Part shown: positions 26,225 to 35,529 of the stretch, piece by piece
Position numbering within the stretch: the first letter of the stretch is position 1
Layout of the letters: each line of letters starts with the position of its first letter
Assembly: GCF_000720485.1 (NCBI RefSeq)
Contig: NZ_JOAX01000004.1
Span: 392,041 to 456,040 of the forward strand
Source of the DNA: Streptomyces ochraceiscleroticus
GTDB lineage: Bacteria > Actinomycetota > Actinomycetes > Streptomycetales > Streptomycetaceae
DNA: 64,000 nt
Reading direction: 5' to 3'
Notes under the pieces: model-generated
The model's input: only the letters and a program-made list of their open reading frames with translations
What the model was told of the DNA's origin: nothing
Database searches by the model: none
Made by a program: the position numbers and the translations under genes

Positions 26225-27421
26225 TCACTCCCGGGAATTGCCGAGCGCCGGGGCCGCGTACACCGCTTCGACCAGCTTGAGGCTGCGGAGGTCGCCACCG
26301 GTCGTGCTGCCGCCGAACTTGTTCATCGTGTACGCGTAGGACAGCCGGTTCTCCGGGTCGGCGAAGGCCAGCGAGCCGCCCGCGCCGCCGTGGCCGAACG
26401 TGCCGGGGTTGGGACCGAGGTAGCCGAAGCCGTTGAGCATGTACCCGGCCGCCCAGGCGAACGGGAGCTGCTCCGGGGCCGCGGCGCTGAGCACCAGGTC
26501 GATCTCGTCGCCGGCGCTCTGCCGCGCCCGCATCGCCGCCAACGTGTCCGCGCCGACCAACTCGCCGTTGGCGAGGGCGCGGTAGACCGTGGCCAGGCCG
26601 CGCGCGGTGGCGTTGCCGTTGGCCGCGGGGATCTCGGCGCTGCGGCACGGCGCGCTGTTCACGTCCCCCAGGGGCAGATGGCCCATGGCCACGGCCACGC
26701 CCGCCAGCGGGTGCGCGTCCAGCGACCGGATCGGCCCCTCGGGCATCCCGGGGAACATCGCACGCAGCGTGCCGCCCCCCTCGGGCCCGATCATCTGCGC
26801 ACAGCGGGCGTGCTCGGCTTCGGGGGTGCCGATGTACAGGTCGGCGCCGAGCGGTTCGGTGATCTCGGTGCGCAGGAAGGTGCCGAGCGAGATGCCGGTG
26901 ATACGGCGGACGAGCTCGCCGACCAGGAACCCGAAGCTGACCGCGTGGTAGCCCTGGGCGGTGCCCGGCTGCCACCACGGTTCCGTGGCGGCCAGGACCG
27001 CGCAGGTCTTCTCCCAGTCGTACACGTCCCCCGGGGCCAGGGGCTCGCGCGGCGCGATCAGGCCCGCGCGGTGGGAGAGCAGCCAGCGCACCGGTATGTC
27101 GCCCTTGCCCTCCTGGGCGAACTCCGGCCAGTAACGGGAGACGGGCGCGTCGAGGTCCAGCTCCCCGCGGTCCACGAGCAGATGGGCACAGAGCGCGGTC
27201 ATGCCCTTGCCGGTGGAGTAGACGTTGACCAGACTGTCCCGCTCCCACGGGCGGCTGCGGCCGGCGTCGGCGTGCCCGCCCCACAGGTCCACGACGAACT
27301 CTCCGTCGACGGTCACCGCGAGCGCGGCGCCGACCTCGCCGCGCTCGGCGAAGTTGCGGGCGAACTCCTCGCGGACGTTCTCGAACCCGGGGGCACAGAT
27401 GCCCTGTACGACCACTGTCAC
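26225..27421 (-). CDS. Serine hydrolase of the beta-lactamase/esterase (class C-like) family
   Basis: 398 residues from GTG 27421 (GAGGGA upstream; GTG 27415 is a possible alternative). The S-x-x-K motif is STGKG, with the Tyr motif in RYWPEF and a C-terminal GHGGAGGSLAFADP in place of KTG. No signal peptide is seen, so it is probably cytoplasmic; the family includes EstB-type esterases and LpqK-like proteins rather than drug-resistance enzymes. Downstream of, and 63 bases from, the GntR gene on the same strand. Confidence 0.85.
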   Translation of the reverse strand: MTVVVQGICAPGFENVREEFARNFAERGEVGAALAVTVDGEFVVDLWGGHADAGRSRPWERDSLVNVYSTGKGMTALCAHLLVDRGELDLDAPVSRYWPEFAQEGKGDIPVRWLLSHRAGLIAPREPLAPGDVYDWEKTCAVLAATEPWWQPGTAQGYHAVSFGFLVGELVRRITGISLGTFLRTEITEPLGADLYIGTPEAEHARCAQMIGPEGGGTLRAMFPGMPEGPIRSLDAHPLAGVAVAMGHLPLGDVNSAPCRSAEIPAANGNATARGLATVYRALANGELVGADTLAAMRARQSAGDEIDLVLSAAAPEQLPFAWAAGYMLNGFGYLGPNPGTFGHGGAGGSLAFADPENRLSYAYTMNKFGGSTTGGDLRSLKLVEAVYAAPALGNSRE

Positions 27422-27484
27422 GTTCCCTCGCCTCTCGCAGGCGTCCCTGACAGGACGAATGGTTGCCTTCGGCAACGTAACCCG

Positions 27485-28228
27485 TCAGGAATCGTTCAAC
27501 AAGTGCATGAACATCGTGTCGTGCAGGGTGCCCACATGGCGCCCGGCGACCTCCGCCGCGGCGGCGGAATCACCCTGACGCAGCGCCTCGACGAGGAGGC
27601 GGTGTTCGCCGTTGGACTCGCGCAGGTGGTCCAGCGGGTACGGCAGGTAGTAGTGGTACAGCTCCTTCAACGCCAGCCCGTAGGGCTCGACGACCGACGG
27701 CAGGCCGGTGGCGGCCGCGACGGCGAGATGGAACCGCTCGTCCCAGCGGTGGAATTCGGCCCAGCTCTCCGCCCCGTCCATCTCCTCGACCAGGCGCCGC
27801 AGCTCACGGTCGGCCGCCTCGTCCAGACCCCGTGCGGCGGCGAGGTGGGCGATGCCGCATTCGAGGACGAGGCGGTGGTCGATCAGGGCGTGCACGTCGG
27901 GCGCCGCGGCCCGGTAGGACTCCACGGCGCCGACCGCGCCGCGGGGCGGATGCTCCGCCACGAGGGTGCCGCCGGTACGCCCCCGCCGGCGCTCCAGCAC
28001 GCCGTCCTTGCACAGGGCCACGAGGGCGCGGCGGACAGTGATCTCGGAGGTGTCCAGCGCCCCGGCGATCCGGTCGCTGGCCGGCAGCCGCTCGCCGGGT
28101 TTCAGGAGACCCAGGTCGACAGCGAGTGCGATACGGGCCCGCACCGCGTCCAGCGCCGACAGCCGGCGGATGCCCGTCAGCGGCGGCGCGCTCAGGGCGT
28201 GCGTGGTACGGGAAGGAGAGTCGGCCAC
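27485..28228 (-). CDS. GntR family regulator (FadR/FCD type)
   Basis: 247 residues from GTG 28228; the open frame to 28450 runs into the divergent promoter. The N-terminal winged helix (SALDAVRARIALAVDLGLLK, LPASDRIAGALDTSEITVRRAL) is followed by a helical FCD ligand domain with metal-type His residues (DHRLVLECGIAHLA, DERFHLAVAAATG, NGEHRLLVEAL). Divergent from the nitrilase/APC permease unit, which it probably represses through the TTGAACA/TGTTTAA site. Confidence 0.9.
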   Translation of the reverse strand: MADSPSRTTHALSAPPLTGIRRLSALDAVRARIALAVDLGLLKPGERLPASDRIAGALDTSEITVRRALVALCKDGVLERRRGRTGGTLVAEHPPRGAVGAVESYRAAAPDVHALIDHRLVLECGIAHLAAARGLDEAADRELRRLVEEMDGAESWAEFHRWDERFHLAVAAATGLPSVVEPYGLALKELYHYYLPYPLDHLRESNGEHRLLVEALRQGDSAAAAEVAGRHVGTLHDTMFMHLLNDS

Positions 28229-28258
28229 AGGATCACCGTAGCCAAAAAACTGCTCATC

Positions 28259-28276
28259 TTGAACACTCTTGTTTAA
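28259..28276. promoter_or_regulatory. GntR operator candidate
   Basis: TTGAACA-CTCT-TGTTTAA: 6 of 7 arm bases pair. It lies in the AT-rich divergent interval (28229-28349) between the GntR gene and the nitrilase gene. Confidence 0.55.
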
Positions 28277-28349
28277 CTGATCAATGTGCTCTATTTTTCT
28301 CGGGCATCCGCCGCCCACCCTCCCGTTCCCCTCGAAGCAGGTGACGTCC

Positions 28350-29234
28350 ATGTCCCGCCCGCTGCCCGTCGCGCTCGCCCAGGCACCGGCCCGCCCCGCC
28401 GAGGCGCCCCTGTCCGGGTTCGCCGACGACGTCCACGCGCTGCTGGACAAGTTCCCGCGGACGCGGCTGGTCGCCTATCCGGAGCTGCACCTCTGCGGCG
28501 TGGAGGGCAACCGTGCGGAGAGCGAGGCCCGGCTGCAGGACGCCGCCGAGCCGCTCGACGGCCCACGGACCAAGGCCCTCGCCGAGCTCGCCGGTGACCT
28601 CGGCGTCTGGCTGCTGCCCGGCACCGTGTGCGAACGGGGGCCCGGCGGCGAGCTGTTCAACACCGCCCTGGCCTTCTCCCCCGAAGGCAAGCTGGCCGCC
28701 TCGTACCGCAAGGTCTTCCCCTGGCGGCCGTACGAGCCGTACGCCTCCGGAGACCGCTTCGTCGTCGCGGATCTCGGTGACGTCGGCCGGGTCGGCTTCG
28801 CGATCTGCTACGACGCCTGGTTCCCGGAGGTCGCGCGGCAGCTCGCCTGGATGGGCGCCGAGGTCATCGTGAACCCCGTCATGACGACCACCGCCGACCG
28901 GGTGCAGGAGCTGGTGCTCGCGCGCGCCAACGCCATCGTCAACCAGGTGTACGTCCTCAGCGTGAACACGGCGGGCCCGGACGGTACCGGGCGCAGCCTG
29001 ATCGTCGACCCCGAGGGCCGGGTCCGTACCGAAGCGGCGGACTCCGCTCCCACCGTCCTCACCGACGTGCTCGACCTCGATGACGTCAAGCGGGTCCGCA
29101 CCCACGGGACGGCGGGCCTCAGCCGGATGTGGGACCACTTCGAGGAGCGGGACGCCGCCATCGAGCTGCCGCTGTACGAGGGCCGGATCGACCCGCGTAC
29201 CTGGCGCCCCGGCCCGCACCGCGCCCGCCCCTGA
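28350..29234 (+). CDS. Carbon-nitrogen hydrolase (nitrilase superfamily)
   Basis: 294 residues from ATG 28350 (AGGTGA upstream). The Glu-Lys-Cys triad is visible: LVAYPELHLCG (Glu), SYRKVFPW (Lys) and FAICYDAWFPE (Cys). The superfamily hydrolyses or transfers amide and nitrile groups; the sequence is nearer the amidase/N-carbamoyl branch than true nitrilases, but substrate is open. It is followed 65 bases later by an amine/amino-acid permease, so a take-up-then-hydrolyse role is likely. Confidence 0.92.
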   Translation: MSRPLPVALAQAPARPAEAPLSGFADDVHALLDKFPRTRLVAYPELHLCGVEGNRAESEARLQDAAEPLDGPRTKALAELAGDLGVWLLPGTVCERGPGGELFNTALAFSPEGKLAASYRKVFPWRPYEPYASGDRFVVADLGDVGRVGFAICYDAWFPEVARQLAWMGAEVIVNPVMTTTADRVQELVLARANAIVNQVYVLSVNTAGPDGTGRSLIVDPEGRVRTEAADSAPTVLTDVLDLDDVKRVRTHGTAGLSRMWDHFEERDAAIELPLYEGRIDPRTWRPGPHRARP

Positions 29235-29299
29235 TCCCATGCCCTTAACAAGCCCCCTGAGCCCTCTCCCCTCTGCACCACCACCCCTGGAGCCCCGCC

Positions 29300-30652
29300 G
29301 TGACCGAGCCAGCCCCCGCGCTCCGCCGGACCCTGACCCTGAAAGGCGTCGTCGCCTTCGGCCTCGCCTACATGGCCCCACTGATCGTGCTCGGCACCTT
29401 CGGCGTCGTCGCCGGTGAGACGCACGGCGCCGTGCCCACCGCGTATCTGCTCGCCATGGTCGCGATGATCTTCACCGCGCACAGCTACGGCAAGATGGCG
29501 GCCCGCCATCCCGTCGCCGGCTCCGCCTACACCTACGTACGGCGTGCCATCGACTCGCGGGCCGGATTCCTCGTCGGCTGGGCGACCCTGCTGGACTACT
29601 TCTTCCTGCCGATGGTGATCTGGCTGATCGGCGCCGCCTACCTCAAGGCCGAGTTCCCCGGCGTCCCGTCCTGGGTGTGGATTCTCGCCTTCATCGCCCT
29701 CACCACCACCCTGAACATCTGCGGCATCCGCACCGCCGAGCGCGCCAACGACCTGCTCATGGCCTTCCAGGTGCTGGTGATCGGCTTCTTCGCCGTCCTC
29801 TCCCTGCTGCATGTCTTCCACCAGGGCGGTACCGGGGCGCTGTTCAGCACGACGCCGTTCGTCAACGACGCGACCACCGTGACCGGCATCTCCGCGGGTG
29901 CGGCCGTCGCCGCGTACTCCTTCCTCGGGTTCGACGCCGTCACCACTCTCACCGAGGAGGCCGTCGACCCGAAGCGGACCATTCCGCGTGCCATCCTGCT
30001 CACCGCCCTGATCGGCGGCGGCATCTTCGTCGCCCTCGCCTACACCACCCAGCTCGTCCACCCCGGCGCGGCGTTCGACGAGCCCGACTCGGCGGCCTTC
30101 GAGATCGCGAAGACCATCGCGGGCGACCTGTTCGCCTCCTTCTTCCTCGCCGGCCTGGTCGTCGCGCAGTTCGCTTCCGGCATCGCCGCCCAGGCCAGCG
30201 CCTCCCGGCTGCTGTACGCCATGGGCCGCGACGGCGTCCTCCCCCGCCGCCTCTTCGGCTACCTCCACCCCCGGCTCCGCACCCCCGCGCTCAACATCGC
30301 CCTCACCGGCCTGATCGGCCTGATCGCCCTGCGGCTGAGCGTGACGACGTCCACGTCCTTCATCAACTTCGGCGCCTTCACGGCCTTCACGCTCGTCAAC
30401 GTCAGCGTCATCGCGACGTACCTGCGCGAACGCCGCGCCGGGACCCGGCTCAACCCGGTCACCTACCTGGCCTTCCCCGCCGTCGGCGCCGCGGTCGACC
30501 TCTGGCTCCTCAGCCGCCTGGATGGCAAGGCGCTCACCCTCGGCCTGATCTGGCTTGCTCTCGGCATCTGCTACCTCGCCTACCTCACCCGCCTGTTCCG
30601 CGTCCCTCCGCCGGAGATGGACTTCGCCGAGCCGGCAGCCGAGACAGCATGA
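29300..30652 (+). CDS. APC family permease (PuuP-like amine/amino acid importer)
   Basis: 450 residues from GTG 29300 (TGGAG upstream) with about 12 membrane segments. The start TLTLKGVVAFGLAYMAPLIV and the motif SYGKMAARHPVAGSAYTYVRRA are characteristic of the APC superfamily; DAVTTLTEEAVDPKRTIPRA is the conserved TM6-7 region. Closest in style to putrescine/amino-acid importers such as PuuP. It shares the unit with the amidase and is probably GntR-controlled. Confidence 0.92.
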   Translation: MTEPAPALRRTLTLKGVVAFGLAYMAPLIVLGTFGVVAGETHGAVPTAYLLAMVAMIFTAHSYGKMAARHPVAGSAYTYVRRAIDSRAGFLVGWATLLDYFFLPMVIWLIGAAYLKAEFPGVPSWVWILAFIALTTTLNICGIRTAERANDLLMAFQVLVIGFFAVLSLLHVFHQGGTGALFSTTPFVNDATTVTGISAGAAVAAYSFLGFDAVTTLTEEAVDPKRTIPRAILLTALIGGGIFVALAYTTQLVHPGAAFDEPDSAAFEIAKTIAGDLFASFFLAGLVVAQFASGIAAQASASRLLYAMGRDGVLPRRLFGYLHPRLRTPALNIALTGLIGLIALRLSVTTSTSFINFGAFTAFTLVNVSVIATYLRERRAGTRLNPVTYLAFPAVGAAVDLWLLSRLDGKALTLGLIWLALGICYLAYLTRLFRVPPPEMDFAEPAAETA

Positions 30653-30697
30653 GACCCCGGGGAGGCACCGGCAGCACGCCGATGCCTCCCCGGGGTC
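30653..30697. terminator. Bidirectional terminator
   Basis: GACCCCGGGGAGGCA (30653-30667) pairs perfectly with TGCCTCCCCGGGGTC (30683-30697), loop 15 bases, between convergent permease and MFS genes. Confidence 0.8.
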
Positions 30698-30718
30698 CGT
30701 GGCCGGGGCGCGGGTCCG

Positions 30719-33088
30719 TCAGTCCCCGTGGGAGAGGACGATGTCGAAGCCGTCCTGGCCTTCTTCGGTCACCGTCAGCGGGGCTGCCGCCGGCGGGTAG
30801 CCGCTGGCCACGACCGTGTACTCGCCGCCGGACAGGTCGGTGAACGCGTAGGCGCCGTCCGGGCCCGTCGTGCGGACCGCCACCACATTGCCCGCGGGGT
30901 CCAGCAGCGAGACGCGGGCTTCACCGAGCGGCGTGCCGGCGCCGTTGTGCACCGTGCCGCTGAGCGTCGCGGCGGGCTGCAGCACCGCGTCCTGGCGGGT
31001 CGGTACGCCGCCGGAGACCTCGACGATGCCGGCGTACGGCTGGAAGCCCGTCGCGCTCGCCGTCAGGGTGTAGACGCCCGGTACGAGAGAGGGCAGGCGG
31101 TAGCCGCCGTCCTCGCCGGAGGAGGCCGTTTCGATCACGTCACCGCGCTCGTCGGTGGCCACGACCAGGGCACTCGGCACCGGCGACGAGCCGGCCCGCA
31201 CCGTGCCTTCGAGGCCGCCGGTCCCGGCGAGCATCAGGTCGAAGGCGACCGGTTCCTCGCCGACGGCCAGGGTGGCCACCCGCGGCTGGTGCCCGGCGGC
31301 CGCGCCGACGAGTACGTAGCTGCCGGCGGCCGGGGTGGCCATGGCGTACTGGCCGTCCGCTGCCGCCGTGGCGCGGCCGAGCTGGCTGCCGTGGGAGTCG
31401 ATCAGCGTGACGGCGGCCGCCGGCACGGGCGCACCGGCCGCGTCCAGCACCCGGCCGTGCACGGAGGGACCGGCCGGCGTCGCGGCCGCGGCCGTCACCG
31501 GAAGCTCGGCCGTGCCCGTGCCGTCCTCCGGTACGGACTCGTCGTGCGCGGCCCCGTGGCGGCCGTGGTGCTCCGGCTCCACCGGTACGGCCGGGCCGTG
31601 ATCGGCGACGGCCTTGCCCCTGCGGTACAGCAGCAGCGTGATGACCAGGCCGGCGGCGAAGAAGGCGGCGGCCCACCAGTACGCCACGTCGTAGCTGTGC
31701 AGGGCCGCTTCCGCCTGGTTCAGCTTCGTCGGCCTGCGGTCCGAGAGGTAATCGGTGACGGCGCTGGCGGCCATCGTGTTGAACAGCGCGGTGCCGATCG
31801 AACCGCCGACCTGCTGCATCGTGTTGACCGTCGCCGAGGCGACGCCCTGGTCGCTGGGTGCGACGCCCAGCGTGGCCAGGCTCATCGCGGGCGGCATGAC
31901 CATGCCGAGGCCGAAGCCCATCACCAGCAGCGGCGGCAGGACGTGCGCGGCGTACGTGCTGTCCAGGTCCAGCCGCGTCAGCCAGATCATGCCGGCCCCG
32001 GCGAACAGCATGCCCAGCGGCACGATCGGCTTGGGCCCGATCTTGGGCACGAGGATGTTCATCGACAGCTGCGCCATCACCATCAGCATGCCGACCATGG
32101 GCAGGAAGGCGAGACCGGTCTTGACCGGCGTGTACGCGAGGGTCTGCTGCAGGTAGTACGTCAGGAAGAGGAAGACCCCGAACATGCCGGCGCCGGAGAT
32201 GAACACCGATATGAAGGACGCGGCGCGGTTGCGGTCACCCAGTACACGCAGCGGCAGCAGCGGATGCCCGGCGCGCGTCTCCCAGAGCACGAACGCGAGG
32301 AGCAGCACGCCGCCGCCCGCGAGGAACGCCCAGCACATCCAGTGGCTCCAGGCGTGCGTCTCGGCGCTGGAGAAGCCGAAGACGATACCGAAGAGCCCTG
32401 CGGCCACGAGCAGCGTGCCGAAGAGGTCGAGCCGGGGACGCGCGGTGGGCGCGGGGCGGCGGACGAAGATCAGCGCGCCGATGACCGCCACGACGGCGAT
32501 GGCGAGGTTGACGTACAGGGTCCAGCGCCAGTCCAGGTGCTCGGTCAGTACGCCGCCGAGCAGCAGCCCGATGGCGCCACCGGAACCGGCGATCGCACCG
32601 AAGATGCCGAACGCCTTGGCACGTTCCTTGGCGTCGGTGAAGGTCGTCGTCAGCAGGGACAGCGCGGACGGCGCCAGCAGCGCGCCGAACAGTCCTTGCA
32701 GCGCCCGGCCGATGACCAGCATCGAGAAGCCGTTCGCGGCGCCGGCCAGGGCCGAGGACCCGGCGAAGCCGACCAGGCCGATGATCAGCGTCGTCTTCCG
32801 CCCGAAGAGGTCGGCGAGCCGCCCGCCGAGCAGCAGCAGGGAGCCGAAGGCGAGGGAGTAGGCGGTGACGACCCACTGCCGGCCGTCGTTGTTGAAGCCC
32901 AGGTCGCGCTGGGCGGACGGGAGGGCGATGTTCACGATGGTGGCGTCCAGCACCACCATGAGCTGGGCGAGGCCGATGACGGCCAGCACCCACCAGCGGT
33001 GGGGGGTGTGCCCCGTCGCCCGGCCGCCGGACGGCGCCTCGGCCGGCTGCCCGGCGTCGGCGCCTGCATCGACACGGGTGGAGGTCAT
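30719..33088 (-). CDS. DHA2-type MFS exporter fused to carboxypeptidase-regulatory-like repeats
   Basis: 789 residues. The first ~510 form a 14-segment EmrB/QacA-type multidrug exporter (motif C-like GGAIGLLLGGVLTEHLDWRW, motif A GGRLADLFGRKTTLI). Residues about 550-789 hold three carboxypeptidase-regulatory-like (transthyretin-fold) repeats, recognisable by VHGRVLDAAGAPVPAAAVTL, LEGTVRAGSSPVPSALV and LSGTVHNGAGTPLGEARVSL, each followed by a DGxY turn. The fusion is known in streptomycetes but unusual for an exporter; the repeats may bind peptidoglycan, a partner protein or the substrate. AAGGA precedes the ATG at 33088. Downstream of a TetR gene. Confidence 0.9.
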   Translation of the reverse strand: MTSTRVDAGADAGQPAEAPSGGRATGHTPHRWWVLAVIGLAQLMVVLDATIVNIALPSAQRDLGFNNDGRQWVVTAYSLAFGSLLLLGGRLADLFGRKTTLIIGLVGFAGSSALAGAANGFSMLVIGRALQGLFGALLAPSALSLLTTTFTDAKERAKAFGIFGAIAGSGGAIGLLLGGVLTEHLDWRWTLYVNLAIAVVAVIGALIFVRRPAPTARPRLDLFGTLLVAAGLFGIVFGFSSAETHAWSHWMCWAFLAGGGVLLLAFVLWETRAGHPLLPLRVLGDRNRAASFISVFISGAGMFGVFLFLTYYLQQTLAYTPVKTGLAFLPMVGMLMVMAQLSMNILVPKIGPKPIVPLGMLFAGAGMIWLTRLDLDSTYAAHVLPPLLVMGFGLGMVMPPAMSLATLGVAPSDQGVASATVNTMQQVGGSIGTALFNTMAASAVTDYLSDRRPTKLNQAEAALHSYDVAYWWAAAFFAAGLVITLLLYRRGKAVADHGPAVPVEPEHHGRHGAAHDESVPEDGTGTAELPVTAAAATPAGPSVHGRVLDAAGAPVPAAAVTLIDSHGSQLGRATAAADGQYAMATPAAGSYVLVGAAAGHQPRVATLAVGEEPVAFDLMLAGTGGLEGTVRAGSSPVPSALVVATDERGDVIETASSGEDGGYRLPSLVPGVYTLTASATGFQPYAGIVEVSGGVPTRQDAVLQPAATLSGTVHNGAGTPLGEARVSLLDPAGNVVAVRTTGPDGAYAFTDLSGGEYTVVASGYPPAAAPLTVTEEGQDGFDIVLSHGD

Positions 33089-33187
33089 ACGGAGTCCTTC
33101 GGATCTTCCGGGGTCCGGTGCTCCTCTTCCGGGGCCCCCGGGGGGTGGTTCTCGTGCGTGCCGCCCGGCGGTGTGCCCAGGCCGGCG

Positions 33188-33814
33188 TCAGGTCCGCAGC
33201 AGGGCGGGAAGCACCACGGCGTCCAGATAGCGCGTGAGGTACGCGGCATCCGCGGGGCGTTGCTCGATCATCGGGCGCGAAAAGACGGCGCCGGACAGTG
33301 CGTGCGGGAAGAAGGGGATCGCCGGGCAGTCGGAGTCGACCTCGCCGCGGGCGACCGCCCGGTCGAGCATCGCCTGCATCACCTCCAGTTCGGGTTCGAT
33401 CAGGGCCGTGTGCATGGCCTCGGCCAGCTCCGGATCCCGGTGCACGGCGTGCGTGATCCCGCGCATCAGGTCGATGTCCTTCTTGGCGTCCCCGACCCGC
33501 CGGGCGAGCTCGTGCACGTCACCGCGGAGCGAACCGGTGTCCAGGTCCTCCAGCGAGAACGGCCGCAGATGCCGCAGCGCGGCGCAGACCAGCCGGGGCT
33601 TCCCGTGCCAGCGGCGGTACAGCGTGGCCTTGCTGCACCGGGATCGGGCGGCGACGGCGTCCAGCGTGAGGTTCTCGTACCCGACCTCGCGCACCAGGTC
33701 CAGGACCGCGGCGTACAGCTCGCTCTCGCGCTCCGGCGAGAGCCGCGTCCGGCGTGCTGCCCCTTCGCCGTGGCGCGGCGCGGGGGTGGCGGACGGCGGC
33801 GTGGTGACGGACAT
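33188..33814 (-). CDS. TetR family repressor
   Basis: 208 residues from ATG 33814. N-terminal HTH: ESELYAAVLDLVREVGYENL then LDAVAARSRCSKATLYRRWHGK. The C-terminal ligand domain is helical. It precedes the MFS exporter gene by 99 bases on the same strand and probably represses both from the CGAAAC palindrome in its own promoter. Confidence 0.93.
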   Translation of the reverse strand: MSVTTPPSATPAPRHGEGAARRTRLSPERESELYAAVLDLVREVGYENLTLDAVAARSRCSKATLYRRWHGKPRLVCAALRHLRPFSLEDLDTGSLRGDVHELARRVGDAKKDIDLMRGITHAVHRDPELAEAMHTALIEPELEVMQAMLDRAVARGEVDSDCPAIPFFPHALSGAVFSRPMIEQRPADAAYLTRYLDAVVLPALLRT

Positions 33815-33832
33815 GTCCACCCCGAACAACGG

Positions 33833-33892
33833 ATCGAAACTGTTTCGTACTCTTAAGCCTCTTCGAGCGTACGCCCCGCTCCGATCGAAACG
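33833..33892. promoter_or_regulatory. TetR operator region
   Basis: CGAAACTGTTTCG (33835-33847) is a perfect 6-base inverted repeat around one base, and GATCGAAACG recurs directly at 33883-33892. The region lies 20-80 bases upstream of the TetR start in the only AT-rich part of the interval. Confidence 0.6.
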
Positions 33893-34028
33893 CAAACGTA
33901 CCGATAGCCACTCCTGTGACCTGCGGTTCCGCGGCTTCACGACCCATTTGCACCCTTTGACGCCGGGCTGCGGGTCCTTTACCAGGCTGCGCTTCCACCC
34001 GCCGCCCCGCATCCGCTGCCGCGCGGTC

Positions 34029-34688
34029 TCACGCGGGCAGCACCACGGCCGTCGTCACCAGCCCCGAGCCGATCAGCCACCGGCCGCTGAACCCGGTGAA
34101 CTCCCGGCCCCGGACGACCGGCCCGGGGACGAGGAGGCGGGCGGTGAAGGTGGCGTCCGTCGGGTCGAGGGTCAGGTGCGCCTCTTCGAAACCGAGCCAG
34201 CGGCGGGCGAGCGGATACCACGCCTTGTAGACGCTCTCCTTCGCGCTGAAGATCAGCCGGTCCCAGCAGACCTCGGGCATCAGCTCGGCCAGCCGGGCCA
34301 GTTGGGCCCGCTCCTCGGGCAGGGTGACCAGCTCCAGTACGCCCTCATCGGCCACCGGCTCGTGCGGCTCCGCGTCCAGCCCCAGGGTCAGTACGTCCGT
34401 GGCCCGCGCGACCGCGGCGGCGCGGTAGCCGGTGCAGTGGGTGAGCGCCCCGACGACGCCGGCCGGCCAGCGCGGCGCGCGGTCGGGCCCCGGCAGCAAG
34501 GGCCCGGGGGCGAAGCCCAGCCGGGCGAGCGCGTCCCGGGCGCAGCCGCGCACCGTACCGAACTCCTGCTGCCGCTTGGGTACCGCGTCGGCCACTAGGG
34601 CCAGCTCCTCGGGGAACATGTCCGACACGGGCGCGTCGTGGAACGTCTCGGCGGTGATCACGGGGGCGGGCAGCAGCTTGTCGATCAT
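34029..34688 (-). CDS. 4'-phosphopantetheinyl transferase (Sfp/EntD type)
   Basis: 219 residues from ATG 34688. The metal/CoA motifs LGLDAEPHEP and FSAKESVYKAWYP (the W/F-x-x-KE-x-x-x-K signature) and the upstream HCTGYRAAAVA identify the family. The EntD-like layout matches transferases that activate NRPS/PKS carrier proteins by attaching phosphopantetheine from CoA to a Ser. No synthase is adjacent; the carrier of the Pls-type protein at 21.8-24.4 kb is the only recognisable client in the window. Confidence 0.93.
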   Translation of the reverse strand: MIDKLLPAPVITAETFHDAPVSDMFPEELALVADAVPKRQQEFGTVRGCARDALARLGFAPGPLLPGPDRAPRWPAGVVGALTHCTGYRAAAVARATDVLTLGLDAEPHEPVADEGVLELVTLPEERAQLARLAELMPEVCWDRLIFSAKESVYKAWYPLARRWLGFEEAHLTLDPTDATFTARLLVPGPVVRGREFTGFSGRWLIGSGLVTTAVVLPA

Positions 34689-34904
34689 GCGGGGACCCCG
34701 GTGGTGGTGGCGGGCAGGGCGCGGATCTCGTAGGTCACGACTGAAGTAAAGACGGTACGGGGCGGAGAGTGAAGGGCGGCCGGGGCGGGCCCGGCGAGGG
34801 CGCCGGCGCGGCGGGCGCAACCGGTCCGGCCGGTAGTTGCCCCATCCGAGGGGCGCGGGCGGAACCTAGGGATGAGGTCCGGCCGGAAGGGGCACTCGTG
34901 GGCC

Positions 34905-35420
34905 ATGCTTGTACTGCGACTTCTCGCCCGGCCCATGCTGGCCTCGACCTATGTCATCCAGGGCCTCCAGACCCTGCGCGATCCCGAGCCCCTGGTCCCG
35001 GCCGCCGAGCCGATCGCCCAGCCGATCGCCCAGCGCATTCCCGGTCTGCCGGAACAGACCGAGCAGCTCGTCCGGATCAGCGGCGGCGTGCAGCTCGTGG
35101 CCGGCTCCCTGCTGGCGATCGGCCGTTTCCCGCGGGCCTCCGCGCTGGCCATCGCGGCCACGCTGGTGCCCACGACCCTCGCCGGACACCGGTTCTGGGA
35201 GGCCGAGGACGAGGCGACGCGCACCCAGGAGCGCATCCAGTTCCTCAAGAACCTCTCCATGCTCGGTGGGCTGCTCATCGCCTCGGCGGACACCCAAGGC
35301 AAGCCGTCCCTCGCCTGGCAGGGCCGGCACGCGGCACACCAGGCCCGCCGCGAGGCGGCGCTGCGCGCCCGCACGGCCCGCAGGACACACAAGATCAGCA
35401 GCCGGCTGCCGATCGGCTGA
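34905..35420 (+). CDS. DoxX family membrane protein
   Basis: 171 residues from ATG 34905; an in-frame ATG at 34872 would add 11 residues. Membrane segments with the DoxX-like start LRLLARPMLASTYVIQGLQTL, then ISGGVQLVAGSLLAIG and ALAIAATLVPTTLAGHRFW, then FLKNLSMLGGLLIAS. The family is linked to redox and thiol-stress membrane complexes, but many members are uncharacterised. The C-terminus is Arg-rich and cytoplasmic. Confidence 0.85.
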   Translation: MLVLRLLARPMLASTYVIQGLQTLRDPEPLVPAAEPIAQPIAQRIPGLPEQTEQLVRISGGVQLVAGSLLAIGRFPRASALAIAATLVPTTLAGHRFWEAEDEATRTQERIQFLKNLSMLGGLLIASADTQGKPSLAWQGRHAAHQARREAALRARTARRTHKISSRLPIG

Positions 35421-35529
35421 CCGGGTACCGCGGACCTGCCTGGCGTACGTAGCCGGCGTACGTACGGCCTGCGGCCGGTCACCCGTGGCGGAGGAGGCCG
35501 GGCCCCGGCGGGCGTGCTGCGATACCGCT

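Noticed and set aside
26225..27421. Serine hydrolase as an antibiotic-resistance beta-lactamase
   Set aside because: No signal peptide, and the motifs fit the EstB/LpqK-like esterase group rather than a secreted resistance enzyme.
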